Assembly: GCA_013288145.1 (NCBI GenBank)
Contig: JABDCJ010000021.1
Span: 1-38,206 of the forward strand
Length of the DNA: 38,206 bases
Reading direction: 5' to 3'
Source of the DNA: Nitrososphaerota archaeon
Lineage (GTDB): Archaea > Thermoproteota > Nitrososphaeria > Nitrososphaerales > CADDZS01
Shown here piece by piece: positions 1 through 8,479 of this stretch (the first letter of the stretch is position 1; every line of letters starts with the position of its first letter). The translations under genes were made by a program, and so were the position numbers. The notes beneath the pieces are model-generated. The model saw only the letters and a list, made by a program, of their open reading frames with translations, did no database searches and was not told the origin of the DNA.

Positions 1-1498
1 CTGTTCCAGACGCCGTGCCCGAACAAACTACACTCATGGTAACGGTTCCGGCAAGTCCGGTGGTACCGGTAACCGACCCACCACCCGTGAAACTTAGGCT
101 ACCAGACAGCACTGTAAAGGACACCGCGACACCAGGATAGGGGACATTCAAAGAGTTTGTTACTGTCGCTAACACGCTCGCTGTACTCGTTCCACAACTT
201 GTTCCAGTCGTTTCCACAGCGGTAAGGCTAGCGGGGAATCCTATCGGAGAATTCGCGGGCACAATGAAAGAAGCTGAATCTGCTTCCATTCCATTGGACG
301 CGAGAGAGATAAGCGAAACTCTTATTGGATCGTTCAAATCTGAAGCGAGCTTTTGAGCCGTTGACATGTTGAAGCCGCCAATGAGGTCACCGGACAGCGG
401 TATTTCTTGTCCGGTCGCAAAAACAGTAACTAAGTTAGAAGAGTCTCCCCATCCCTTGCTTGTAGTCCACAAGGGTGTTGGTACGTCGATTCTCCAAAGG
501 TATTGTGAAATTGCACTTGAGTTTGGAGTAGTCGCTTGAAAATTAACTATCCCTTTTATCGCTTGCCCAAATTGTTCTTGAACCGTGTTAGAGGAGTAGA
601 GTGAAGGCGCCAGAGAGAAAACTGAACTGAAATAATTTCCGGATGGTGCCAGGAGTGTTAGAAAAATTGAAGCATTTAGCGGTAGTGCAAAAGCTGTCAC
701 GTTGAAAGTGAGCATGATACTTTCTCTTGCAAGTATAACTGCTGGATTCGTCAATGGACTTAGATTGACAATGACATGTCCTGTTTGATTTACTTCAGTC
801 CAATTATTCAACCAGTTATTGTTTATCTGTATCCGTTGAAGTCCAGATTGCTGTGTGTTTAGGTTCTGGATGGTCATGTTAACATGATCTATCACGGCAG
901 ACTGGAATGTTATAGGAAAGATAGAGCTAGTTGTATTGTATATGACGCCGCCCGGAATCGTGCAGCCACCCAACGTAGTTCTCCCGATGTAGATCGAAGT
1001 GTTGTCGAGATTAATGCACGCATTTACACCGCTAGCGATCTGATTGTAATATGTTCTGGCTGAAGGGCCCGCTGATGTTTGGTTGTATAATGAAAAAATT
1101 CGCGAACTTTGAAAATTAGAGGCGTTTACGCTTCTTACAATATTGGAGAAATTATAGATCCTAACTTCCTGGGAATTTAGCGGAAGAAAATCGACATAGA
1201 AAACGGAAGATGAATCGTGAGCAAGTGGGAAGGCGGAACTACCGTTGAAAATTCGAAACTGAAATTGGGTGTAAATGTCATTTGGAAATAGCGACAAACT
1301 TGAAATTTTCAGCTTCTCATTAGCGAGATTTTGCTGGAATGAATTCCTGTTTTGCGTCTGCTGCTGTAAGCTCGAAAGGTAGAACGCAAATGTACCGACA
1401 GCAACGACAACAACAAGCATGAGTAAAAGAGCGCCGAGAACCTCGGACACCGCCCTCTTTTTTCTCCTTCCATGGGAAAAACGGCGGAGATCCATCAT
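1..1498 (-). CDS. Large pilin-like surface protein, C-terminus cut by window edge
   Basis: The reading frame is open from the ATG at 1498 to the left edge, giving at least 499 residues. The N-terminus is basic (RRKKRAVSEVLG) and is followed at once by a single hydrophobic helix (about residues 22-40). This is the layout of archaeal type IV pilin/class III signal peptides, with likely prepilin peptidase cleavage just before VSEVLG. The rest is a Ser/Thr/Asn-rich extracellular region with many N-x-S/T sites. The last visible ~80 residues resemble a bacterial Ig-like (Big) beta-sandwich (ATVTNSLNVPYPGVAVSFTV). Most archaeal pilins are under 200 residues, so this is a pilin-anchored adhesin or surface-layer component rather than a major pilin. 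ATG also occurs at 1495. No function beyond surface attachment can be claimed. Confidence 0.8.
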   Translation of the reverse strand, partial: MMDLRRFSHGRRKKRAVSEVLGALLLMLVVVVAVGTFAFYLSSLQQQTQNRNSFQQNLANEKLKISSLSLFPNDIYTQFQFRIFNGSSAFPLAHDSSSVFYVDFLPLNSQEVRIYNFSNIVRSVNASNFQSSRIFSLYNQTSAGPSARTYYNQIASGVNACINLDNTSIYIGRTTLGGCTIPGGVIYNTTSSIFPITFQSAVIDHVNMTIQNLNTQQSGLQRIQINNNWLNNWTEVNQTGHVIVNLSPLTNPAVILARESIMLTFNVTAFALPLNASIFLTLLAPSGNYFSSVFSLAPSLYSSNTVQEQFGQAIKGIVNFQATTPNSSAISQYLWRIDVPTPLWTTSKGWGDSSNLVTVFATGQEIPLSGDLIGGFNMSTAQKLASDLNDPIRVSLISLASNGMEADSASFIVPANSPIGFPASLTAVETTGTSCGTSTASVLATVTNSLNVPYPGVAVSFTVLSGSLSFTGGGSVTGTTGLAGTVTMSVVCSGTASGT

Positions 1499-1663
1499 AT
1501 AGTAAATCAAGGAACGGCTGTTTCTAACCAATTAATCAATTTTCTACTTACAATATAGGACATTATATATTCCGGAGGTCGGTCTGGCCCATGAGATTCT
1601 AATAGGATAGAATTTAAAACCCATTGTACCTATTCCCCCGTCTAAGGGCCGCACACTTTTCCC

Positions 1664-2308
1664 ATGCTAGATCCTATTCTGAAAGGGCTGATGAAGGGCA
1701 TCACTATGATCGAGGACGATTTCGGTGCGGTGAACATGATCATCTCAAAGCAGCTGGGAAATTACGCTGTGACGAACGGGAAAAAAGTCTGTTTTCTAGA
1801 ACCTCCTGCTGCGAGTGGTGGCAACAGTTCTCCCATGGCACCGGATGGTGGCAACTTCAATGAATTTGAGATGCCCTCCGAGGAAGAGTTGGAGAACGCA
1901 GGTTCGGGTGCGCAGAAAAACGCAGTGGTTTACAGAACGGAAGAGAGGTATCTTCCTCTGGAACAACTGAAATTCGATCTCATTGTCTTTGACTCTTTTT
2001 CCACCTATGTTTTCGCCATGTCCGAAAAAGAGGTCGTCGATCTCATGGAAGAAATAGTGAGGCTCTCAAGGCAGGGTAAGACTTTCGTTCTGACCTGCGA
2101 GGCTCCGATGCTAAGTGAAAGGGTAATTGCTTTCATTAGGGCAACCGTAGACTCGCTCATAATAATCAAAACAGAAATTAACCAAAACAAGGTCCTTCGC
2201 TCGCTGTACATTCCAAAGATGATGGGGACAAAACCTCTCGATCGGTTAGTAAAGATCACGATCGAGGAAGACGGCGTCGATATTGATACTCGTGAGTTCG
2301 TCGGCTAG
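1664..2308 (+). CDS. KaiC/ArlH-like RecA-fold protein with a degenerate Walker A (pseudo-ATPase)
   Basis: The protein has 214 residues. It reads like the RecA core of ArlH/FlaH and KaiC proteins: a strand and loop (MIEDDFGAVNM, residues 15-25), a helix, NGKKVCFLE (39-46), a Walker B-like strand LIVFDSF (106-112), a long helix and a strand ending FVLTCEAP. In ArlH the loop at 17-25 would be GDHGTGKT-like. Here the glycines, the lysine and the Ser/Thr are gone, so ATP binding by the usual P-loop is unlikely. Residues 47-85 are a Gly/Pro/acidic insert. The ATG is secure because a TAA codon lies in frame seven codons upstream. A TTTAAAA box at about 1613-1619 could serve as promoter. It diverges from the pilin-like gene, which suggests a regulatory or scaffold role in a pilus/archaellum-like machine (inference). 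Confidence 0.7.
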   Translation: MLDPILKGLMKGITMIEDDFGAVNMIISKQLGNYAVTNGKKVCFLEPPAASGGNSSPMAPDGGNFNEFEMPSEEELENAGSGAQKNAVVYRTEERYLPLEQLKFDLIVFDSFSTYVFAMSEKEVVDLMEEIVRLSRQGKTFVLTCEAPMLSERVIAFIRATVDSLIIIKTEINQNKVLRSLYIPKMMGTKPLDRLVKITIEEDGVDIDTREFVG

Positions 2309-2338
2309 ACTTCTTTACTGAGAAGATAACAAATTCCG

Positions 2339-2390
2339 GACAAGGCCGTTTCAGGGCCTTGTCTATTACTCTTGACTAGAGGCCCTTTTT
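2339..2390 (+). terminator. Hairpin and T-run after the ArlH-like gene
   Basis: GACAAGGCC (2339-2347) and GGCCTTGTC (2355-2363) form a perfect 9-bp stem with a 7-nt loop. A run of five T follows at 2386-2390. It lies 30 bp after the stop codon of the upstream gene and before the next gene. Confidence 0.6.
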
Positions 2391-2449
2391 GCCTTTGACA
2401 GCTTCCGAACGGGCCACTGGTTCATCAGCAAGGGAGAAGAGAAAAATCA

Positions 2450-2830
2450 TTGGCAGAAATATTCAAGAGTTTGGAGCAGAACCCGAGCGTATCGACTATG
2501 CGCGGATTTTACGTGATGCGAATGAAAAAAGACCAACGGACGGGGCATTATGTGGGTGTTGCGACCTGGATCCCGCGCAACCAGCCGATTCCAGGAGGAA
2601 TAGGCGTGCCACACGCTCCAGAGCCACCACAGCAGAAGAGTGAAGCAATTCAGGATCATCCGGTGCCGGCAAGTACTCCATTTAGCCAGCAGGAAACTGA
2701 AAGGTTGGCACAGCCTACTCAGGTTGAGGACTCTCGCTCAGAGTTCAACCAAATAGTGGAAAAGTTCAACGTCCAGCGGAAACCTTCACGAACTTCAGTC
2801 TACGATCCTTACGACTCGTACGAGCTCTAA
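2450..2830 (+). CDS. Hypothetical protein, conserved-looking N-terminus and disordered tail
   Basis: The protein has 126 residues and starts at a TTG with a purine-rich stretch (AGGGAGAAGAG) about 10 nt upstream. The first ~45 residues look folded (RGFYVMRMKKDQRTGHYVGV). The rest is rich in Pro, Gln and Glu and probably disordered, ending in a Tyr-rich tail (YDPYDSYEL). No known family is recognised. A hairpin with a T-run directly follows the stop, which supports transcription of this strand. The start is uncertain; an internal ATG at residue 17 would keep most of the conserved-looking part. Confidence 0.55.
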   Translation: MAEIFKSLEQNPSVSTMRGFYVMRMKKDQRTGHYVGVATWIPRNQPIPGGIGVPHAPEPPQQKSEAIQDHPVPASTPFSQQETERLAQPTQVEDSRSEFNQIVEKFNVQRKPSRTSVYDPYDSYEL

Positions 2831-2845
2831 TTTTCCGAAAACGCT

Positions 2846-2888
2846 GACCGCTTGGATACCAATCCTTCGGTCGGAACCTAATTTTTTT
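2846..2888 (+). terminator. Hairpin plus T7 terminator
   Basis: GACCG (2846-2850) pairs with CGGTC (2868-2872), with an inner TTGG-ATA-CCAA stem. A run of seven T follows at 2882-2888. It sits just after the stop at 2830 and points the same way as the gene. Confidence 0.6.
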
Positions 2889-3029
2889 CCCTTTCTTCGT
2901 GCGCCGTATGAATTGGTGCAAAATTACCTTTCTATAGATGAAAAAACATTTATCGCCGCATAACTTGGCCTAGGCCTGCGCATCTCAACGAGAGTAATTT
3001 TCGCACCAAAAAAGAGAGTAAAACAAGAA

Positions 3030-3554
3030 ATGGCAACTGAAGCAGCAACACAGCAGATTGAAGCAGGCCCGGAAGCCGAAAAGGAATCCGGAGCGATTGA
3101 ATCTACCGAGATCCTGACGCAGATCTCAGATTTGCAGGGAGAGTCCGAGAGCATTAAGGACATTCTCGATATGGAGAAATCGTACGCAGCTGAAGTTGCG
3201 TCGATAATGAAGCAATTCCTGGAGCAGATCGGCAGGTCTTACGTACTAGATCCCAGCCTATTTCCACGCCTTGGACACGGAGTAAAAGATGTAATCCTTA
3301 CCCCGCAGGGAGTGTTTTTCCTGTCTTACAACAATGGATTGACGATTGCCAGAACCGTCGACGATCTCTCGCCAGAGAGTCTGATTAGGGTTCTTGAACG
3401 AATCTTACCCGACGTTAAGGGCTTCCTTACCGAAAGGAGACAGAAGCTATCGGCAAGAGCACAGATGCTCGAGAAGGTTGCCGGCGAACTGAAACGCGTA
3501 CCCAGTCTTCCGAGAGCTGCCCGCGCCTCCTCAAAGGCTTCGGTGTCATCCTAG
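3030..3554 (+). CDS. Hypothetical acidic/coiled-coil protein
   Basis: The protein has 174 residues. The N-terminus is acidic and Ala/Glu-rich (about 1-30). A predicted coiled coil follows (about 28-70, ISDLQGESESIKDILDMEKS). A compact central part (about 75-125, LFPRLGHGVKDVILTPQGVF) looks globular, then a basic helix and an Ala/Ser tail. There is no signal peptide or membrane helix, so it is probably cytoplasmic. An A/T-rich box (AAAAACATTTAT, near 2940-2952) may be the promoter. It is flanked by terminator-like hairpins on both sides, so it is likely monocistronic. No family is recognised. Confidence 0.7.
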   Translation: MATEAATQQIEAGPEAEKESGAIESTEILTQISDLQGESESIKDILDMEKSYAAEVASIMKQFLEQIGRSYVLDPSLFPRLGHGVKDVILTPQGVFFLSYNNGLTIARTVDDLSPESLIRVLERILPDVKGFLTERRQKLSARAQMLEKVAGELKRVPSLPRAARASSKASVSS

Positions 3555-3595
3555 ACCGAATACCACGAAAATACGCACGCGCGTTTAGCAGTACT

Positions 3596-3631
3596 AGGGG
3601 CCTATCAAAAGGCTCCTGAATACTTTTTTTT
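3596..3631 (+). terminator. Hairpin plus T8 terminator
   Basis: AGGGGCC (3596-3602) pairs with GGCTCCT (3611-3617) with one G-U pair and an 8-nt loop. Eight T follow at 3624-3631. It ends the gene stopping at 3554. The remaining bases to 3845 show nothing further. Confidence 0.65.
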
Positions 3632-3845
3632 CTTGCTTTTGCAATTCAGCAACGTCTACGCGATTTCACCGAAAACAATCAATTACAATTTCTTTCATAC
3701 ATTCAGTGTTAACTCCCTGTTCAAAATTCGATGAACAACTTTTCATGGAATTCTCTAGAGCAAAGCTTCGCGGGAGAAAGTGCCTCTTAGGCATTCGCTT
3801 GCGCCATATTCTCTTCATCTGGAAGAGAGAGGAAGTCGGTTCGGT

Positions 3846-5036
3846 TTAGCTTGTACCAATCTGGTTGATCTGGTTCAGAGTCAACTGATAGACTGAAGCT
3901 GGAAGCGGCTGGAAGTTTGCGAACTTCAGATAATATGGCGAGTTACCGTTTGTTGGATCCGCAGACCATTTGAGAAAAGTATGCAGGTCCTCCGACAAGT
4001 TTGAATTCGTCTGATTCTTTGAAACCAGAGCGTACTCAAAGTTGACTATGGGGTAAGAGTTTGCCCCAGGTCCGTAGATCATAGAGATCCTCTCGTCGGC
4101 TGGTACCTGGCTGGTAAATGCATTGAGATCGGCCTGGATGTTCGAAGCTGAAATATTTACAAAGTTGACGGCGGCATTCTGGAGATATCCGTAGCCAAGG
4201 TGCAACGCGACAGCGCTCGCAAGGTAGCTGATGCCGATATAGGCAATCGAGTAATTGTACTGCTGGCAGTTAAGCTCCATCCCAGAATTTCCTGAAGCTG
4301 CTATGCTAGAAGAAAGCGGCGTCCAGTTGACTGTCAATCCGTAACCGATTTTGTTCGACCACCATGGATCTGATTTTGAGAGGTAGCTCGTGAAAATGTA
4401 AGTGTCACCACTTCCGTCCGCTCTGTGGATTGTCGTTATGCTGTGGTGGGGGAGCAAACTGGCGGCTGCCGGGTTTATCGCTTTAATCGCGGGATCGTCC
4501 CAGTATGGTATCGATCCATTGTAAATTCCCGCCAATACAGGTCCGGAAAAGTTGAGGTGCATGGTAGATGGTATTCCAGGTACATTATAGTTCACTTGTT
4601 GAGCGGATACAGCAAGCGGGATGTCCAAAATCCATGGGTACTGCTGCTGGGTCTGGTTGAAGAGAAAGGCGTCAGAAGTGCCTATCTGAACTAAACTGCG
4701 TTCAATATCCTGCTGCCCTAATCCACTGCCTCCTCCGTCAACGTTTATCGGGACGTTATTGTAAAAATGAGTAAAATTCCGAAGCCAAGCAAGAAACACG
4801 ATGTACATTAGCGAGGACCCCTCGACGTTAATCGTTAGTGAGGGCAGGGTTGAAGGATAGCCTGCAAACCCGGCAGAGCCGGTATTCCTTGAGCTATTGT
4901 TGTGATTAACAGTTATGAACGCAACTCCGACAGCGAGCGCGACGACAACGACAGCGACAATTATCACAAGCGTCATGGTCGCAATCGCAACTTTAGATCT
5001 AGATCTACGGGAGGAAAAAGCAAAATTTCTCTGCAA
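3846..5036 (-). CDS. pstS: Phosphate ABC transporter substrate-binding protein, PstS-type, membrane-anchored
   Basis: The protein has 396 residues. A basic N-terminus (SSRRSRSKVA) and one hydrophobic helix (about 18-42) act as an uncleaved anchor, putting the binding domain outside the cell. PstS-type motifs are visible: GSSLMY near the start of the mature domain, GGGSGLGQQDI with QIGTSDAF (phosphate-binding loops), and HRADGSGDTYIFTSYLS. These match the usual PstS fold and length. The start is TTG at 5036; the next ATG (residue 21) would cut into the anchor. A TATA-like GATATAACGT about 40 nt upstream supports a short leader. No pstC, pstA, pstB or phoU lies nearby, so the permease must be elsewhere. 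Phosphate specificity is inferred from motifs; other oxyanions are possible. Confidence 0.85.
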   Translation of the reverse strand: MQRNFAFSSRRSRSKVAIATMTLVIIVAVVVVALAVGVAFITVNHNNSSRNTGSAGFAGYPSTLPSLTINVEGSSLMYIVFLAWLRNFTHFYNNVPINVDGGGSGLGQQDIERSLVQIGTSDAFLFNQTQQQYPWILDIPLAVSAQQVNYNVPGIPSTMHLNFSGPVLAGIYNGSIPYWDDPAIKAINPAAASLLPHHSITTIHRADGSGDTYIFTSYLSKSDPWWSNKIGYGLTVNWTPLSSSIAASGNSGMELNCQQYNYSIAYIGISYLASAVALHLGYGYLQNAAVNFVNISASNIQADLNAFTSQVPADERISMIYGPGANSYPIVNFEYALVSKNQTNSNLSEDLHTFLKWSADPTNGNSPYYLKFANFQPLPASVYQLTLNQINQIGTS

Positions 5037-5070
5037 GTTGTTAATACAAGAATTCGCTCGCCCAGAAAAT

Positions 5071-5080
5071 ACGTTATATC
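5071..5080 (-). promoter_or_regulatory. TATA-like box for the pstS-type gene
   Basis: On the minus strand the bases read GATATAACGT, centred about 40 nt before the TTG start at 5036. Archaeal spacing would put the transcript start near 5050. The opposite gene (5228) also reads away from this 191-bp spacer. Confidence 0.4.
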
Positions 5081-5227
5081 CCTAATGTTACCAGAATATA
5101 GAGACTATAGAAAAAAGCTGTATATCGCCAGCCGAGAGAGATTGCGAAATCTACAGTGCCTAAATCTTCCTCGATTGGCCTATCGGCCAGCTTTTCATTT
5201 TAGTGGAACTGTAACCGGCGAAAAATT

Positions 5228-5893
5228 TTGAAAATTACGATTCTTGCTGTGGCAGCTGTAGCAATTGTTGCGATCCTCGCGCTTGCTCTTGTACTTGGCC
5301 TGGGTTTCATAGGCGGGAAAAACAGTACAATCACCACGACAGAGTTAACCACTCAAATCCTAGAACAAACCCAAACCCAGTTGCAACCAATAACTCAGAC
5401 GATACTATCAACTGCGCCGCTCCCGGCGTCGACGAGCACGTCATTAGCGACAATGACGCTAACGCAAACTTTCCAGACGACTTTGAAAATCCCTACCACA
5501 ATCAACCTCACGCGCACCGAGAGTACATTATCGACCGAAACTACAACCGAGAACGTTACAACAACGGCGAGCGGTTATGTTGTCTTGATGCCTGCCGGAT
5601 CCGAGATCATTTTCTCATCGGGTCAGAGATCGGGAATTGTGAGTAGAGTTGCGCAGCAGTTCGGCTTCAACGGATTTCTCGTAATCAATTTCAAGACGAC
5701 TGATTCTTCATCAGTTCACTGGGTGCTTCAGGGCAATTCAGTCAATGAGACATCGATCTCACAGTCTGCAGGCCAAGTAGAATTTCCCGTACAGTCGTAC
5801 GTGCAGTATTCCCTGCAGGTGTTCGACGACGCTTGCAATCTTGGCTGCAACACTGCGTTCAACGTGACCGCTTCAATCGTCTACATGTACTAG
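5228..5893 (+). CDS. Membrane-anchored extracellular protein with Thr-rich stalk
   Basis: The protein has 221 residues and starts at TTG. A hydrophobic helix occupies about residues 4-29, followed by a Thr/Ser-rich linker (about 33-113), probably an O-glycosylated stalk. A small C-terminal domain (about 115-221) follows, with strand-like segments and a Cys pair in DDACNLGCN that may form a disulfide outside the cell. No enzyme motif is recognised; the C-terminal part has the look of a beta-sandwich. It diverges from the pstS-type gene and lies 36 bp before the nuclease gene, which has its own TATA-like box. Confidence 0.75.
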   Translation: MKITILAVAAVAIVAILALALVLGLGFIGGKNSTITTTELTTQILEQTQTQLQPITQTILSTAPLPASTSTSLATMTLTQTFQTTLKIPTTINLTRTESTLSTETTTENVTTTASGYVVLMPAGSEIIFSSGQRSGIVSRVAQQFGFNGFLVINFKTTDSSSVHWVLQGNSVNETSISQSAGQVEFPVQSYVQYSLQVFDDACNLGCNTAFNVTASIVYMY

Positions 5894-5929
5894 AAATTCA
5901 AAAACATAAATTACTCTGCTTTATGGCCC

Positions 5930-7387
5930 TTGGCCCGGAAAACCGCAGGAAAATTGCAAACATCGCTCACGTTTTACGGCGGGCTAGGAGAGATCGGAGG
6001 CAACAAGATCCTACTAGAGGACCGGGGAACGAGGATCTTCCTCGACTTTGGCAAGAGCTTCTCAGCCAGAGCAAAGTACTTCGAGTGGACCGAGAGCCCG
6101 AGGCTTGCCAACGGCGTGGGTGATTTTCTCGCACTGGGGATCCTGCCTCAGATAGGCGGCATTTACCGAAGAGATCTCCTGCATCTTGCAAACCTTCCCG
6201 AAGTTGAAGATAGATCTGTCCAGGCGGTCGTGCTTAGCCACGCCCACTCCGACCATGCGGATTACGTTTCCTTCCTGAGGGATGACATCGAGATCTACAT
6301 GGGAGAGACTACAAACCACGTGATCAGAGCGATCGAGGAAGAGCGTAGCGCAAACGTGGAGTACGAGATCACACAGTTCAAGGAGCGTCCGATAAAGCGC
6401 GGCAGGGATCCCCTAAAGCGCGAAATCACAACATTCAGGACCGGGAATAAAATCAAAATTGATTCGATGGAGATCGAGCCGATTCACGTCGACCACTCGC
6501 TACCCGGTTGCTACGGTATGATAATTACTACTAGTTCCGGTACCATGGTTTACTCTGGCGATCTCCGTATGCACGGAACTAGGCCAGACCTCACCCTAGA
6601 TTTCATCCGGAGAGCCGCCGAGGCAAAACCCGAGTGGATGCTCTGCGAGGGAACCAGAATCAGCGAGGCAAGCGTAAGCGACGAAGAGTATGTTTACAAA
6701 ACTTGCCACCAGTACGCCGAGCAGGCAAACGACCAGGAATTATTCTTGTTCGCTGATTACTCGTACAAGGACATTGACAGGTTCCAGACTTTTTACCGGA
6801 TTGCAAGAGACTCTGGGCGAAAGTTACTGGTGACTCCAAAGACCGCGCGCTACCTACAGCGACTCTCTGAAAACGACAGGGTACTTTCAAAAGTGATCCC
6901 CTCGTTTGAAAAAGACGAAACGATCGGGATTTACAAGCACCGCGTAAAGAGCGGCACCTACGCGGACGAAGATTACGATGATGCCGATCTTGAATTATTC
7001 AGCAAGGCGCAGGTGTGGAAGTCGAGCGACGTGCAGGAGAAAAAGTCCGAGGTGATCGTAGCAATCGGCGCGTTTCACCTTCAGGAATTGATCGACCTAA
7101 ATCCTGGTAGGGGTATCTACATGCATTCATCCAGCGAACCCTTCAATGAGGAAGGTGAATTTGATGAGGCCAGGACGAACAACTGGATCGAGCGTTTCGG
7201 AATGGTCAGGGTTCGCGCGCACTGCTCCGGTCATGCATCCGGCAGGGACATCCATCAGATACTCGACAGCATCGCTGCGAAAAAAGTTATCCCGATCCAC
7301 ACTGAGCATCCGGAATTCTTCTCAATGTTCCGGGGCGAGCGGTCTATAGTCACAGCTCAGCCGCAGAAACCGCTTGAGCTCAGGTAG
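5930..7387 (+). CDS. Metallo-beta-lactamase/beta-CASP nuclease, RNase J-like
   Basis: The protein has 485 residues and no membrane segment. The family signature is clear: GGLGEIGGNK (17-26), the zinc motif HAHSDH (104-109), HVDHSLPG, YSGDLRMHG, then a beta-CASP insert (FLFADYSYKDIDR), HCSGHASGRDI and IPIHTEHPE near the end. All metal-binding residues are present, so it should be an active RNA nuclease (5'-3' exo- and/or endonuclease, as known for archaeal RNase J). The start is TTG. The box AAAACATAAATTA at about 5901-5912 lies about 25 nt upstream, so the transcript is probably leaderless. An ATG at 5923 is in another frame. Its 3' end overlaps the convergent gene by 8 bp. Another beta-CASP subgroup is possible. 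Confidence 0.85.
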   Translation: MARKTAGKLQTSLTFYGGLGEIGGNKILLEDRGTRIFLDFGKSFSARAKYFEWTESPRLANGVGDFLALGILPQIGGIYRRDLLHLANLPEVEDRSVQAVVLSHAHSDHADYVSFLRDDIEIYMGETTNHVIRAIEEERSANVEYEITQFKERPIKRGRDPLKREITTFRTGNKIKIDSMEIEPIHVDHSLPGCYGMIITTSSGTMVYSGDLRMHGTRPDLTLDFIRRAAEAKPEWMLCEGTRISEASVSDEEYVYKTCHQYAEQANDQELFLFADYSYKDIDRFQTFYRIARDSGRKLLVTPKTARYLQRLSENDRVLSKVIPSFEKDETIGIYKHRVKSGTYADEDYDDADLELFSKAQVWKSSDVQEKKSEVIVAIGAFHLQELIDLNPGRGIYMHSSSEPFNEEGEFDEARTNNWIERFGMVRVRAHCSGHASGRDIHQILDSIAAKKVIPIHTEHPEFFSMFRGERSIVTAQPQKPLELR

Positions 7388-7748
7388 TGCCTTCTGTCTT
7401 CTTTTCGCGACTGTAAAAAATCGAGGTGATCATCGTATCGTCGATGACCTCCTGGACTAGAAGATTTACGCGAGATCTATCTGCTCGCTGGGTTGCGATA
7501 AATTCGTCTCGTTCAGGCTCCCAGACATAGATCGGCGCCTTTGGCATGTCGCGTGTGAAGAAAATCATGACCGAGTGATCTATCGGCGTGAACGTGTAAG
7601 TATAATCCCGGAACCTAATCAAAGAAAGGAATTGCTGGCCGGGCATCGATTTCGTAATAACAAAAGAGAATAGATCTTTCAGCGTTCTAAATTCAACGAG
7701 CTGGTAGTTTTGCGTCTCGCTCTTTGAATCTGCTTGATCGTTCATCAT
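7380..7748 (-). CDS. Hypothetical small soluble protein
   Basis: The protein has 122 residues with no membrane helix or metal motif. It alternates strands and helices (YQLVEFRTLKDLFSFVITK, HSVMIFFTRDMP) and ends in a charged tail. A TATA-like GGTTTAAAGG at about 7774-7783 lies about 30 nt before the ATG at 7748, fitting a leaderless transcript. The stop overlaps the convergent nuclease gene by 8 bp. The family is not recognised. Confidence 0.7.
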   Translation of the reverse strand: MMNDQADSKSETQNYQLVEFRTLKDLFSFVITKSMPGQQFLSLIRFRDYTYTFTPIDHSVMIFFTRDMPKAPIYVWEPERDEFIATQRADRSRVNLLVQEVIDDTMITSIFYSREKKTEGTT

Positions 7749-8071
7749 GGTGAAGCTGTGAAATCTCGATTTCGTCCTTTAAACCTTTTTTCAGGAAACT
7801 GTCTGTGAAACCGTGGCAATCAGTGCAGAAATAACTCAATTGAAAGGCGGGTACTGTATGGGAGTACATCCAGCTGCCGGTGGTTTTAGGCATTAACCCT
7901 CAGCCCTCGGTAAATTTTCTATAACTTCCGCGAAACAAAGAAAACCATACTGTAAGGATATATAGGCAGGCTCCGGCATGTAATATCTCATCGCTTGAGA
8001 GTCGAGCAAGAAAGGGAATCGTTTTCGATGCTTTGTTTTAGCTCTGAAACTTATAAGCAGGTAGATTCAGC

Positions 8072-8344
8072 GTGGGTAGCGTAGTATTGAAGAAAACTGA
8101 AACCGTGCAAAAGCCTGCCCCGATAAAAGGCATTGATGAAAAGAAACCAGTTTTGCTCGGGCAGACAAGAAGCATAAAGATCGTAGATCTTCAGGTAAGA
8201 AAACGAAGACGAAATCCGGCAAACTGCAAGTATTGCAATTTACCGATAGAGTCGCGGTATGCTTTGAGCAAAGGATCGAGAACCGGGGCGCGTTACTACC
8301 ACATAGAATGCGCGATCAAGGTCGGCTTCGATATTACTGTCTAG
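8072..8344 (+). CDS. Small CxxC/HxxC zinc-knuckle protein
   Basis: The protein has 90 residues. A Lys-rich N-terminal half (about 1-48, including RKRRR) precedes a zinc knuckle: C52-x2-C55, then 21 residues, then H77-x2-C80. This spacing and the CxxCNxPI sequence are repeated exactly in the 51-residue protein at 12117-12272. The basic part suggests nucleic-acid binding (inference). The start may be GTG at 8072 or TTG at 8087; a TATA-like CTTATAAG at 8050-8057 favours a leaderless start near this point. Eight T follow directly after the stop (8345-8352), a likely termination signal. Confidence 0.7.
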   Translation: MGSVVLKKTETVQKPAPIKGIDEKKPVLLGQTRSIKIVDLQVRKRRRNPANCKYCNLPIESRYALSKGSRTGARYYHIECAIKVGFDITV

Positions 8345-8479
8345 TTTTTTTTGATTTTCGACATTATCTTAGCTCCGGGTGCCGTTCGGCTCTTCGGATT
8401 GATTGGCGTCGTTTTCCGCTATTTTGACATTCAGCCAAGTTATTAGGTCGGATCCTAATTTTGCCTTGATTGGATTGTA

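Noticed and set aside
7693..7893. Minus-strand 66-codon frame with CTDCHG
   Set aside because: It overlaps the start of the 122-residue gene by 56 bp and contains that gene's likely TATA box. The single CxxC is not part of a recognisable fold.
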